Assembly: GCF_051020985.1 (NCBI RefSeq)
Contig: NW_027475171.1
Span: 124,001 to 188,000, forward strand
Source of the DNA: Nomia melanderi
Taxonomy: Eukaryota > Arthropoda > Insecta > Hymenoptera > Halictidae
Direction: 5' to 3'
Length of the DNA: 64,000 nt
Below the pieces are notes generated by a model that was not told the origin of the DNA, ran no database searches, and worked only from the letters and a program-made list of their open reading frames with translations. Below are positions 1-12,536 of the stretch, piece by piece; position 1 is the first letter of the stretch; each line of letters starts with the position of its first letter. The position numbers were made by a program, and so were the translations under genes.

Positions 1-870
1 AAACTACCGTCTCATGGGGTCGGACACTCAGGGTCAGGGAAAAATCCAATATAAATCTGGTGATATCTCGGGTGCTATTACAGATAGCGCTATAAATCAA
101 AGTGCATTGTCTGTAGGAGGCCCTGGCGCATGAATCTGTGCAGCGGGGACGACCTCGGACCACCAGGGGCCGAGAAAACCACCGTCTCATGGGGTCGGAC
201 ACTCAGGGTCAGGGAAAAATCGAATATAAATCTGGTGATATCTCGGGTTCTATTACAGATAGCGCAATAAATCAAAGTGCATTGTCTGTAGGAGGCCACG
301 GCGCATGAATCTGTGCAGCGGGAACGACCTCGGACCACCAGGGGCCGAGAAAACTACCGTCTCATGGGGTCGGACACTCAGGGTCAGGGAAAAATCCAAT
401 ATAAATCTGGTGATATCTCGGGTGCTATTACAGATAGCGCAATAAACCAAAGTGAATTGTCTGCAGGAATCCCTGGCGCATGCATCTATGGCAGCGGGAT
501 CGACCTCGGACCACGAGGAACCGAGAAAACCATGAACACATGGGGCCGGACACTCAGGGTCAGGGAAAAATCCAATATATATCTGGTGATATCTCGGGTG
601 CTATTACAGATAGCGCAATAAATCAAAGTGCATTGTCTGTAGGATTCCCTGGCGCATGAATCTGTGAAGCGGGAACGACCTCGGACCACCAGGGGCCGAG
701 AAAACCACCGTCTCATGGGGTCGGACACTCAGGGTCAGGGAAAAATCCAATATAAGTCTGGTGATATCTCGGGTGCTATTACAGATAGCGCTATAAATCA
801 AAGTGCATTGTCTGTAGGAGGCCCTGGCGCATGAATCTGTGCAGCGGGATCGACCTCGGACCACCCGGGG
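1..870. repeat. Lead-in monomers, type A, before the first 18-mer
   Basis: About five monomers, mostly of the GTCGGACACTC plus TATAAAT subtype. One monomer near 500-590 carries an ACGAGGAACCGAG and AACACATGG version that recurs near 2245-2330 inside the 18-monomer repeat. The block does not align as a unit with the 3150-bp repeat that begins at 871. No gene-like sequence is present. Confidence 0.85.
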
Positions 871-3800
871 CCGAGAAAACCACCGTCTGATGGGGTCGGA
901 CACACAGGGTCAGGGAAAAATCCAATATATATCTGGTGATATCTCGGGTGCTATTACAGATAGCGCAATAAATCAAAGTGCATTGTCTGTAGGAGGCCCT
1001 GGCGCATGAATCTGTGCAGCGGGATCGACCTCGGACCACCAGGCGCCGAGAAAATTTCAGATATTCGGAATCCGTCACCCAAGGTCATGTAAAAATCCAG
1101 CATATATCTGGTGATATCTCGGGTGCTATTAGAGATAGCGAAATAAATCAAGGTGCATTGTCTGCAGGAGGCCCTGGCGGATGAATCTGTGCAGCGGGAA
1201 CGACCTCGGACCACGAGGGGCCGAGAAAACCACCGTCTCATGGGGTCGGACACTCAGGGTCAGGGAAAAATCCAATATAAATCTGGTGATATCTCTGGTG
1301 CTATTACAGATAGCGAAATAAATCAAAGTGAATTATCTGCAGGGTGCCCTGGGGCATGAATCTGTGCAGCGGGATCGACCTCGGACCACGAGGGATCGAG
1401 AAAACCATCGACACATGGGGCCGGACTGTCAGGGTCATGGAAAAATCCAATATATATCCGGTGATATCTCGGAAGCTATTACAGATAGCGCAATAAATCA
1501 AAGTGCATTGTCTGTAGGAGGCCCTGGCGCATGAATCTGTGCAGCGGGATCGACCTCGCACCACCAGGGGCCGAGAAAACTACCGTCTCATGGGGCCGGA
1601 CACTCAGGGTCAGGGACAAATCCAATATATATCTGGTGATATCTCGGGTGCCATTAGAGATAGCGCAATAAATCAAAGTGCATTGTCTGCAGCAGGCCCT
1701 GGCGCATGAATCTGTGCAGCCCGAACGACCTCGGACCACCAGGGGCCGAGAAAATTACAGATATTCGGAATCCGTCAACCAAGGTCATGTAAAAATCCAG
1801 CATATATCTGGTGATATCTCGGGTGCTATTACAGATAGCGCAATAAACCAAAGTGAATTGTCTGCAGGAATCCCTGGCGCATGAATCTGTGCAGCGGGAC
1901 GACCTCGGACCACCAGGGGCCGAAAAAACTACCGTCTCATGGGGCCGGACTGTCAGGGTCAGGGAAAAATCCAATATATATCTGGTGATATCTCGGATGC
2001 TATTAGAGATAGCGAAATAAATCAAAGTTCATTGTCTGCAGGAGGCCCTGGCGCTTGAATCTGTGCAGCTGGAACAACCTCGGACCACCAGGGGCCGACG
2101 AAACCACCGTCTCATGGGGTCGGACACTCAGGGTCAGGGAAAAATCCCATATAAATCTGGTGATATCTCGGGTGCTATTACAGATAGCGCAATAAATCAA
2201 AGTGCATTGTCCGCAGGAGGCCCTGGCGCATGAATCTTTGGTAGCGGGATCGACCTCGGACCACGAGGAACCGAGAAAACCATCAACACATGGGGCCGGA
2301 CACTCAGGGTCAGGGAAAAATCCAATATATATCCGGTGATATCTCGGGTGCTATTACAGATAGCGCAATAAATCAAAGTGCATTGTCTGTAGGAGGCCCT
2401 GGCGCATGAATCTTTGGTAGCGGGATCGACTTCGGACCACCAGGGGCCGAGAAAATCACCGTCTCATGGGGCCGGACTGTCAGGGTCAGGGAAAAATCCA
2501 ATATATATCTGGTGATATCTCGGGTGGTATTACAGATAGCGCAATAAATCAAAGTGCATTGTCTGTAGGAGGCCCTGGCGCATGCATCTGTGCAGCGGGA
2601 TCGACTTCGGACCACCAGGGGCCGAGAAAATCACCGTCTCATGGGGCCGGACTGTCAGGGTCAGGGAAAAATCCAATATATATCTGGTGATATCTCGGGT
2701 GGTATTACAGATAGCGCAATAAATCAAAGTGCATTGTCTGCAGGTGGCCCTGGCGCATGAATCTGTGCAGTGGGAACGACCTCGGACCACCAGGGGCCGC
2801 GAAAACCAGCGTCTCATGGGGTCGGAACTCAGGGTCAGGGAAAAATCCAATATAAACCTGGTGATATCTCGGTTGCTATTACAGATAGCGCAATAAATCA
2901 AAGTGAATTATCTGCAGGGGGCCCTGGCGCATGAATCTGTGCAGCGGGAACGACCTCGGACCACCAGGGGTCGGGAAAACCACCGAAACATGGGGCCTGG
3001 CACTCAGGGTCAGGGAAAAATCCAATATATGTCTGGTGATATCTCGGGTGCTATTACAGATAGCGCAATAAATCAAAGTGCATTGCCTGTAGGAGGCCCT
3101 GGCGCATGAATCTGTGCAGCGGGATCGACCTCGGACCACCAGGGGCCGAGAAAACTACCGTCCCATGGGGTCGGACACTCAGGGTCAGGGAAAAATCCAA
3201 TATATATCTGGTGATATCTCGGGTGCTCTTAGAGATAGCAGAATAAATCAAAGTGCATTGTCTGTAGGAGGCCCTGGCGCATGAATCTGTGCAGCGGGAT
3301 CGACCTCGCACCACCAGGGGCCGAGAAAATCACCGTCTCATGGGGTCGGACACTCAGGGTCAGGGAAAAATCCAATATAAATCTGGTGATATCTCGGGTG
3401 CTATTAGAGATAGCGAAATAAATCAAGGTGAATTGTCTGCAGGAGGCCCTGGCGGATGAATCTGTGCAGCGGGAACGACCTCGGACCACGAGGGGCCGAG
3501 AAAACCACCGTCTCATGGGGTCGGACACTCAGGGTCAGGGAAAAATCCAATATAAATCTGATGATATCTCGGGTGGTATTACAGATAGCGCAATAAATCA
3601 AAGTGCATTGTCTGTAGGAGGCCCTGGCGCATGAATCTGTGTAGCGGGATCGACCTCGCACCACCAGGGGCCGAGAACACTACCGTCTCATGGGGCCGGA
3701 CACTCAGGGTCAGGGACAAATCCAATATATATCTGGTGATATCTCGGGTGCCATTAGAGATAGCGAAATAAATCAAAGTCAATTATCTGCAGGGGGCCCT

Positions 3801-4020
3801 GGGGCATGAATCTGTGCAGCGGGATCGACCTCGGACCACGAGGGACCGAGAAAACCACCGACACATGGGGCCGGACTGTCAGGGTCATGGAAAAATCCAA
3901 TATATATCCGGTGATATCTCGGAAGCTATTACAGATAGCGCAATAAATCAAAGTGCATTGTCTGTAGGAGGCCCCGGCGCATGAATCTGTGCAGCGGGAA
4001 CGACCTCGGACCACCAGGGG
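871..4020. repeat. 18-monomer higher-order repeat (3150 bp), copy 1
   Basis: This block aligns with 4021-7170 at a constant offset of 3150 bp, exactly 18x175. Alignment starts at the CCGAG at 871; upstream bases no longer match. Single-base differences from copy 2 include positions 1296 (T against G at 4446), 1345 (T against G at 4495) and 1396 (T against C at 4546). Internally it contains two type-B monomers (cores from 1055 and 1755) and two adjacent almost identical monomers near 2430-2700. Such near-identity over 18 diverged monomers shows recent amplification of the whole unit. Confidence 0.92.
1055..1103. repeat. Type-B monomer core (ATTCGG subtype), first example
   Basis: Between GAGAAAA and CATATATC the usual CCGTCTCATGG...CAGGGTCAGGG sequence is replaced by TTTCAGATATTCGG, AATCCGTCACCC, AAGGTCATGTAAAAA and CCAGC. 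Length is unchanged. The next core of this subtype (from 1755) has TTACAG and GTCAACC instead. Both lie inside the 18-monomer unit and are copied with it (4205, 4905, 7355). Type B replaces CCAATATATAT by CCAGCATATAT, so both CCAAT and the TATAWAW match are lost. Confidence 0.9.
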
Positions 4021-7000
4021 CCGAGAAAACCACCGTCTGATGGGGTCGGACACACAGGGTCAGGGCAAAATCCAATATATATCTGGTGATATCTCGGGTG
4101 CTATTACAGATAGCGCAATAAATCAAAGTGCATTGTCTGTAGGATGCCCTGGAGCATGAATCTGTGCAGCGGGATCGACCTCGGACCACCAGGCGCCGAG
4201 AAAATTTCAGATATTCGGAATCCGTCACCCAAGGTCATGTAAAAATACAGCATATATCTGGTGATATCTCGGGTGCTATTAGAGATAGCGAAATAAATCA
4301 AGGTGCATTGTCTGCAGGAGGCCCTGGCGGATGAATCTGTGCAGCGGGAACGACCTCGGACCACGAGGGGCCGAGAAAACCACCGTCTCATGGGGTCGGA
4401 CACTCAGGGTCAGGGAAAAATCCAATATAAATCTGGTGATATCTCGGGTGCTATTACAGATAGCGAAATAAATCAAAGTGAATTATCTGCAGGGGGCCCT
4501 GGGGCATGAATCTGTGCAGCGGGATCGACCTCGGACCACGAGGGACCGAGAAAACCATCGACACATGGGGCCGGACTGTCAGGGTCATGGAAAAATCCAA
4601 TATATATCCGGTGATATCTCGGAAGCTATTACAGATAGCGCAATAAATCAAAGTGCATTGTCTGTAGGAGGCCCTGGCGCATGAATCTGTGCAGCGGGAT
4701 CGACCTCGCACCACCAGGGGCCGAGAAAACTACCGTCTCATGGGGCCGGACACTCAGGGTCAGGGACAAATCCAATATATATCTGGTGATATCTCGGGTG
4801 CCATTAGAGATAGCGCAATAAATCAAAGTGCATTGTCTGCAGCAGGCCCTGGCGCATGAATCTGTGCAGCCCGAACGACCTCGGACCACCAGGGGCCGAG
4901 AAAATTACAGATATTCGGAATCCGTCAACCAAGGTCATGTAAAAATCCAGCATATATCTGGTGATATCTCGGGTGCTATTACAGATAGCGCAATAAACCA
5001 AAGTGAATTGTCTGCAGGAATCCCTGGCGCATGAATCTGTGCAGCGGGACGACCTCGGACCACCAGGGGCCGAAAAAACTACCGTCTCATGGGGCCGGAC
5101 TGTCAGGGTCAGGGAAAAATCCAATATATATCTGGTGATATCTCGGATGCTATTAGAGATAGCGAAATAAATCAAAGTTCATTGTCTGCAGGAGGCCCTG
5201 GCGCTTGAATCTGTGCAGCTGGAACAACCTCGGACCACCAGGGGCCGACGAAACCACCGTCTCATGGGGTCGGACACTCAGGGTCAGGGAAAAATCCCAT
5301 ATAAATCTGGTGATATCTCGGGTGCTATTACAGATAGCGCAATAAATCAAAGTGCATTGTCCGCAGGAGGCCCTGGCGCATGAATCTTTGGTAGCGGGAT
5401 CGACCTCGGACCACGAGGAACCGAGAAAACCATCAACACATGGGGCCGGACACTCAGGGTCAGGGAAAAATCCAATATATATCCGGTGATATCTCGGGTG
5501 CTATTACAGATAGCGCAATAAATCAAAGTGCATTGTCTGTAGGAGGCCCTGGCGCATGAATCTTTGGTAGCGGGATCGACTTCGGACCACCAGGGGCCGA
5601 GAAAATCACCGTCTCATGGGGCCGGACTGTCAGGGTCAGGGAAAAATCCAATATATATCTGGTGATATCTCGGGTGGTATTACAGATAGCGCAATAAATC
5701 AAAGTGCATTGTCTGTAGGAGGCCCTGGCGCATGCATCTGTGCAGCGGGATCGACTTCGGACCACCAGGGGCCGAGAAAATCACCGTCTCATGGGGCCGG
5801 ACTGTCAGGGTCAGGGAAAAATCCAATATATATCTGGTGATATCTCGGGTGGTATTACAGATAGCGCAATAAATCAAAGTGCATTGTCTGCAGGTGGCCC
5901 TGGCGCATGAATCTGTGCAGTGGGAACGACCTCGGACCACCAGGGGCCGCGAAAACCAGCGTCTCATGGGGTCGGAACTCAGGGTCAGGGAAAAATCCAA
6001 TATAAACCTGGTGATATCTCGGTTGCTATTACAGATAGCGCAATAAATCAAAGTGAATTATCTGCAGGGGGCCCTGGCGCATGAATCTGTGCAGCGGGAA
6101 CGACCTCGGACCACCAGGGGTCGGGAAAACCACCGAAACATGGGGCCTGGCACTCAGGGTCAGGGAAAAATCCAATATATGTCTGGTGATATCTCGGGTG
6201 CTATTACAGATAGCGCAATAAATCAAAGTGCATTGCCTGTAGGAGGCCCTGGCGCATGAATCTGTGCAGCGGGATCGACCTCGGACCACCAGGGGCCGAG
6301 AAAACTACCGTCCCATGGGGTCGGACACTCAGGGTCAGGGAAAAATCCAATATATATCTGGTGATATCTCGGGTGCTCTTAGAGATAGCAGAATAAATCA
6401 AAGTGCATTGTCTGTAGGAGGCCCTGGCGCATGAATCTGTGCAGCGGGATCGACCTCGCACCACCAGGGGCCGAGAAAATCACCGTCTCATGGGGTCGGA
6501 CACTCAGGGTCAGGGAAAAATCCAATATAAATCTGGTGATATCTCGGGTGCTATTAGAGATAGCGAAATAAATCAAGGTGAATTGTCTGCAGGAGGCCCT
6601 GGCGGATGAATCTGTGCAGCGGGAACGACCTCGGACCACGAGGGGCCGAGAAAACCACCGTCTCATGGGGTCGGACACTCAGGGTCAGGGAAAAATCCAA
6701 TATAAATCTGATGATATCTCGGGTGGTATTACAGATAGCGCAATAAATCAAAGTGCATTGTCTGTAGGAGGCCCTGGCGCATGAATCTGTGTAGCGGGAT
6801 CGACCTCGCACCACCAGGGGCCGAGAACACTACCGTCTCATGGGGCCGGACACTCAGGGTCAGGGACAAATCCAATATATATCTGGTGATATCTCGGGTG
6901 CCATTAGAGATAGCGAAATAAATCAAAGTCAATTATCTGCAGGGGGCCCTGGGGCATGAATCTGTGCAGCGGGATCGACCTCGGACCACGAGGGACCGAG

Positions 7001-7170
7001 AAAACCACCGACACATGGGGCCGGACTGTCAGGGTCATGGAAAAATCCAATATATATCCGGTGATATCTCGGAAGCTATTACAGATAGCGCAATAAATCA
7101 AAGTGCATTGTCTGTAGGAGGCCCCGGCGCATGAATCTGTGCAGCGGGAACGACCTCGGACCACCAGGGG
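4021..7170. repeat. 18-monomer higher-order repeat (3150 bp), copy 2
   Basis: Head-to-tail partner of the preceding copy at offset 3150. It is nearly identical in the stretches compared and shares every monomer-specific variant, including the type-B cores from 4205 and 4905 and the one-base-short monomer near 5045. Its first part is slightly closer to the third copy (both have CAGGGCAAAA near 4065 and 7215) than to the first (CAGGGAAAAA near 915). Confidence 0.92.
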
Positions 7171-10144
7171 CCGAGAAAACCACCGTCTGATGGGGTCGGA
7201 CACACAGGGTCAGGGCAAAATCCAATATATATCTGGTGATATCTCGGGTGCTATTACAGATAGCGCAATAAATCAAAGTGCATTGTCTGTAGGATGCCCT
7301 GGAGCATGAATCTGTGCAGCGGGATCGACCTCGGACCACCAGGCGCCGAGAAAATTTCAGATATTCGGAATCCGTCACCCAAGGTCATGTAAAAATACAG
7401 CATATATCTGGTGATATCTCGGGTGCTATTAGAGATAGCGAAATAAATCAAGGTGCATTGTCTGCAGGAGGCCCTGGCGGATGAATCTGTGCAGCGGGAA
7501 CGACCTCGGACCACGAGGGGCCGAGAAAACCACCGTCTCATGGGGTCGGACACTCAGGGTCAGGGAAAAATCCAATATAAATCTGGTGATATCTCGGGTG
7601 CTATTACAGATAGCGAAATAAATCAAAGTGAATTATCTGCAGGGGGCCCTGGGGCATGAATCTGTGCAGCGGGATCGACCTCGGACCACGAGGGACCGAG
7701 AAAACCATCGACACATGGGGCCGGACTGTCAGGGTCATGGAAAAATCCAATATATATCCGGTGATATCTCGGAAGCTATTACAGATAGCGCAATAAATCA
7801 AAGTGCATTGTCTGTAGGAGGCCCCGGCACATGAATCTGTGCAGCGGGAACGACCTCGGACCACCAGGGGCCGAGAAAACTACCGTCTCATGGGGTCGGA
7901 CACTCAGGGTCAGGGAAAAATCGAATATAAATCTGATGATATCTCGGGTGGTATTACAGATAGCGCAATAAATCAAAGTTCATTGTCTGCAGGAGGCCCT
8001 GGCGCTTGAATCTGTGCAGCTGGAACAACCTCGGACCACCAGGGGCCGACGAAACCACCGTCTCATGGGGTCGGACACTCAGGGTCAGGGAAAAATCCCA
8101 TATAAATCTGGTGATATCTCGGGTGCTATTACAGATACCGCAATAAATCAAAGTGCATTGTCCGCAGGAGTCCCTGGCGCATGAATCTTTGGTAGCGGGA
8201 TCGACCTCGGACCACGAGGAACCGAGAAAACCATCAACACATGGGGCCGGACACTCAGGGTCAGGGAAAAATCCAATATATATCCGGTGATATCTCGGGT
8301 GCTATTACAGATAGCGCAATAAATCAAAGTGCATTGTCTGTAGGAGGCCCTGGCGCATGAATCTTTGGCAGCGGGATCGACTTCGGACCACCAGGGGCCG
8401 AGAAAATCACCGTCTCATGGGGCCGGACTGTCAGGGTCAGGGAAAAATCCAATATATATCTGGTGATATCTCGGGTGGTATTACAGATAGCGCAATAAAT
8501 CAAAGTGCATTGTCTGTAGGAGGCCCTGGCGCATGCATCTGTGCAGCGGGATCGACTTCGGACCACCAGGGGCCGAGAAAATCACCGTCTCATGGGGCCG
8601 GACTGTCAGGGTCAGGGAAAAATCCAATATATATCTGGTGATATCTCGGGTGGTATTACAGATAGCGAAATAAATCAAAGTGCATTGTCTGCAGGTGGCC
8701 CTGGCGCATGAATCTGTGCAGTGGGAACGACCTCGGACCACCAGGGGCCGCGAAAACCAGCGTCTCATGGGGTCGGAACTCAGGGTCAGGGAAAAATCCA
8801 ATATAAACCTGGTGATATCTCGGTTGCTATTACAGATAGCGCAATAAATCAAAGTGAATTATCTGCAGGGGGCCCTGGCGCATGAATCTGTGCAGCGGGG
8901 ACGACCTCGGACCACCAGGGGCCGAGAAAACCACGGTCTCATGGGGTCGGACACTGAAGGTCAGGGAAAAATCCAATATATATCTGGTGATATCTCGGGT
9001 GCTATTACAGATAGCGCAATAAATCAAAGTGAGTTCTCTGCAGGGGGCCCTGGCGCATGAATCTGTGCAGCATGATCGACCTCGGACCACGAGGGACCGA
9101 GAAAATCACCGTCTCATGGGGCCGGACTCTCAGGGACAGGGAAAAATCCAATATATAAGTGGTGATATCTCGGGTGCTATTAGAGATAGCGCAATAAATC
9201 AAAGTGAATTATCTGCAGGGGGCCCTGGCGCATTCATCTGTGCAGCGGGAACGACCTCGGACCACCAGGGGCCGAGAAAACCACCGTCTGATGGGGTCGG
9301 TCACAGGGTCAGGGCAAAATCCAATATATATCTGGTGATATCTCGGGTGCTATTACAGATAGCGCAATAAATCAAAGTGCATTGTCTGTAGGAGGCCCTG
9401 GCGCATGAATCTGTGCAGCGGGATCGACCTCGAACCACCAGGCGCCGAGAAAATTTCAGATATTCGGAATCCGTCACCCAAGGTCATGTAAAAATCCAGC
9501 ATATATCTGGTGATATCTCGGGTGCTATTAGAGATAGCGAAATAAATCAAGGTGAATTGTCTGCAGGAGGCCCTGGCGGATGAATCTGTGCAGCGGGAAC
9601 GACCTCGGACCACGAGGGGCCGAGAAAACCACCGTCTCATGGGGTCGGACACTCAGGGTCAGGGAAAAATCCAATATAAATCTGATGATATCTCGGGTGG
9701 TATTACAGATAGCGCAATAAATCAAAGTGCATTGTCTGTAGGAGGCCCTGGCGCATGAATCTGTGTAGCGGGATCGACCTCGCACCACCAGGGGCCGAGA
9801 ACACTACCGTCTCATGGGGCCGGACACTCAGGGTCAGGGACAAATCCAATATATATCTGGTGATATCTCGGGTGCCATTAGAGATAGCGAAATAAATCAA
9901 AGTCAATTATCTGCAGGGGGCCCTGGGGCATGAATCTGTGCAGCGGGATCGACCTCGGACCACGAGGGACCGAGAAAACCACCGACACATGGGGCCGGAC
10001 TGTCAGGGTCATGGAAAAATCCAATATATATCCGGTGATATCTCGGAAGCTATTACAGATAGCGCAATAAATCAAAGTGCATTGTCTGTAGGAGGCCCCG
10101 GCGCATGAATCTGTGCAGCGGGAACGACCTCGGACCACCAGGGG
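7171..10144. repeat. Rearranged third copy of the 18-mer (17 monomers, 2974 bp)
   Basis: The copy begins at the same CCGAG phase as the others, and the next unit start lies at 10145, so it is 2974 bp long (17x175-1). The offset to copy 2 is 3150 until about 7826, then 2801 (two monomers lost, including one type-B monomer), then 2974 from about 9350 (one monomer gained). The stretch about 9281 to 9531-9553 does not match the equivalent site in copy 2. It matches about 7180-7440 of its own first part, including a type-B core from 9454. The monomer at about 9000-9250 has no close partner in the window. This is a mosaic made by unequal exchange or gene conversion. Confidence 0.85.
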
Positions 10145-12164
10145 CCGAGAAAACCACCGTCTGATGGGGTCGGACACACAGGGTCTGGGCAAAATCCAAT
10201 ATATATCTGGTGATATCTCGGGTGCCATTAGAGATAGCGCAATATATCAAAGTGCATTGTCTCCAGCAGGCCCTGGCGCATGAATCTGTGCAGCGGGAAC
10301 GACCTCGGACCACCAGGGGCCGAGAAAATCACAGATATTCGGAATCCGTCAACCAAGGTCATGTAAAAATCCAGCATATATCTGGTGATATCTCGGGTGC
10401 TATTACAGATAGCGCAATAAACCAAAGTGAATTGTCTGCAGGAATCCCTGGCGCATGAATCTGTGCAGCGGGACGACCTCGGACCACCAGAGGCCGAGAG
10501 AACCACTGTTTCATGGGGCCGGACACTCAGGGTCAGGGGAAAATCCAATATATATCTGGTGATATCTCGGGTGCTATTACAGATAGCGCAATAAACCAAA
10601 GTGAATTGTCTGCAGGAAGCCCTGGCGCATGAATCTGTGCAGCGGGATCAACCTCGGACCACCAGGGGCCGAGAAAACTACCGTCTCATGGGGTCGGACA
10701 CTCAGGGTCAGGGAAAAATCCAATATATATCTGGTGATATCTCGGGTGCCATTAGAGATAGCGCAATAAATCAAAGTGAATTATCTGCAGGGGGCCCTGG
10801 CGCATGAATCTGTGCAGCGGGAACGACCTCGGACCACCAGGGGCCGAGAAAATTACAGATATTCGGAATCCGTCAACCAAGGTCATGTAAAAATCCAGCA
10901 TATATCTGGTGATATCTCGGGTGCTATTACAGATAGTGCAATAAACCAAAGTGAATTGTCTGCAGGAATCCCTGGCGCATGAATCTGTGCTGCGGGACGA
11001 CCTCGGACCACCAGAGGCCGAGAGAACCACTGTTTCATGGGGCCGGACACTCAGGGTCCGGGGAAAATCCAATATATATCTGGTGGTATCTCGGGTGCTA
11101 TTAGAGATAGCGAAATAAATCAAAGTAATTATCTGCAGGGGGCCCTGGCGCATGAGTCTGTGCAGCGGGATCGACCTCGGACCACGAGGGACCGAGAAAA
11201 CCATCGACACATGGGGTCGGGCTGTCAGGGTCATGGAAAAATCCAATATATATCCGTTGATATCTCGGAAGCTATTACAGATAGCGCAATAAATCAAAGT
11301 GCATTGTCTGTAGGAGGCCCTGGCGCATGAATCTGTGCAGCGGGACGACATCGGACCACCAGGGGCCGTGAAAACCACCGTTTCATCGGGCCGGACACTC
11401 AGGGTCAGGGGAAAATCCACTATATATATGGTGATATTTCGGGTGCCATTAGAGATAGCGCAATAAATAAGAGTGCATTGTCTGTAGGAGGCCCTGGCGC
11501 ATGAATCTGTGCAGCGGGATCGACCTGGGACCACCAGGGTCCGAGAAAATCACCGTCTCATGGGGCCGGACTGTCAGTGTCAGGGAAAATTCCAATATAT
11601 ATCTGGTGATATCTCGGGTGCCATTAGAGATAGCGCAATAAAGCAAAGTGCATTGTCTGTAGGAAGCCCTGGCGCATGAATCTGTGCAGCGGGAACTACC
11701 TCGGACCACCAGGGGCCGAGAAAAACATCGACACATGGGGCCGGACTGTCAGGGTCAAGGAAAAATCCAACATATATCTGGTGATATCTCGGGGGCTATT
11801 AGAGATAGCGCAATAAATCAAAGTGAATTATCTGCAGGGGGCCCTGGCGCATGAATCTGTGCAGCGGGACGACCTCGGACCACCAGGGGCCGAGAAAACC
11901 ACTGTTACATGGGGCCGGACACTCAGGGTCAGGGGAAAATCCATTATATATCTGGTGATGTCTCGGGTGCTATTACAGATAGCGCAATAAACCAAAATGA
12001 ATTGTCTGCAGGAAGCCCTGGCGCATGAATCTGTGCAGCGGGAACGACCTCGGACAACCAGGGGCCGAGAAAACTGCCGTCTCATGGGGTCGGACACTCA
12101 GGGTCAGGAAAAAATCCAATATATATCTGCTGATATCTCGGGTGCTATTACAGATAGCGCAATA
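10145..12164. repeat. Irregular block after the 18-mer, with several 174-bp monomers
   Basis: The first ~75 bp begin a fourth copy of the 18-mer unit, which is abandoned at about 10220. The next ~240 bp (10220-10460) match 4797-5034 at offset 5424, i.e. a monomer type that the third copy lost. Type-B cores start at 10329 and 10853. Single-base deletions are common: GCGGGACGA replaces GCGGGAACGA near 10468, 10993, 11340 and 11866, and one G is lost near 11127. Since 174 is divisible by 3, short monomers let reading frames run on, which explains the longest open frame of the window (minus strand, 10752-11534). Nothing else suggests coding. Confidence 0.8.
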
Positions 12165-12530
12165 AATCAAAGTGCATTGTCTGTAGGAGGCCCTGGCGCA
12201 TGAATCTGTGCAGCGGCGACGACCTCGGACCGCCAGTGGCCGAGAAAACCACCGTCTCATGGGGCCGGACACTCAGGGTCAGGGGAAAATCCAATATATA
12301 TCTGGTGATATCTTGGGTGATATTAGAGATAGCACAATAAACCAAAGTGAATTATCTGTAGGAGGCCCTGGCGCATGTATCTGTGCAGCGGGATCGACCT
12401 CGGTCCACGAGGGACCGAGAAAACCATCGACACATGGGGCCGGACACTCAGAGTCGGGGGAAAATCCAATATAAATCTGGTGATATCTCGGGTGCTCTTA
12501 CAGATAGCGCACTAAACCAAAGTGAATTAT

Positions 12531-12536
12531 CTGCAG
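12531..12536. other. 27-bp deletion junction between TGCAG direct repeats
   Basis: In a normal monomer CTGCAG is followed by GGAGGCCCTGGCGCATG and, further on, by TGTGCAGCGGG. Here CTGCAG runs straight into CGGGAACG, so the 27 bp from one TGCAG to the next are gone. The same junction occurs at 14779-14784 and 22452-22457, spaced 2248 and 7673 bp, which makes it a heritable marker of common descent. Loss between short direct repeats is typical of replication slippage. Confidence 0.9.

Noticed and set aside
840..870. tRNA-derived origin: GATCGACCT resembles a polymerase III B box and is followed by ACCACC
   Set aside because: The B-box match is 8 of 9 in only some variants. The best A-box candidate has two mismatches and is too close (about 23 bases), and no T-arm or acceptor stem pairs.
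3551..3575. Hammerhead ribozyme core, prompted by CTGATGA variants (CTGATGATATC) and the GAAA in every monomer
   Set aside because: CTGATGA is only a point variant of CTGGTGA in a few monomers. The GAAA lies about 105 bases further on, and I find no helix II or helix III that would bring them together.
10752..11534. Longest open frame of the window (260 codons, minus strand)
   Set aside because: Its product repeats the same translated monomer four to five times. It exists because several monomers here are one base short (174 bp, divisible by 3) and stops are lost by chance. It has no start context, domain or codon pattern distinct from the satellite.
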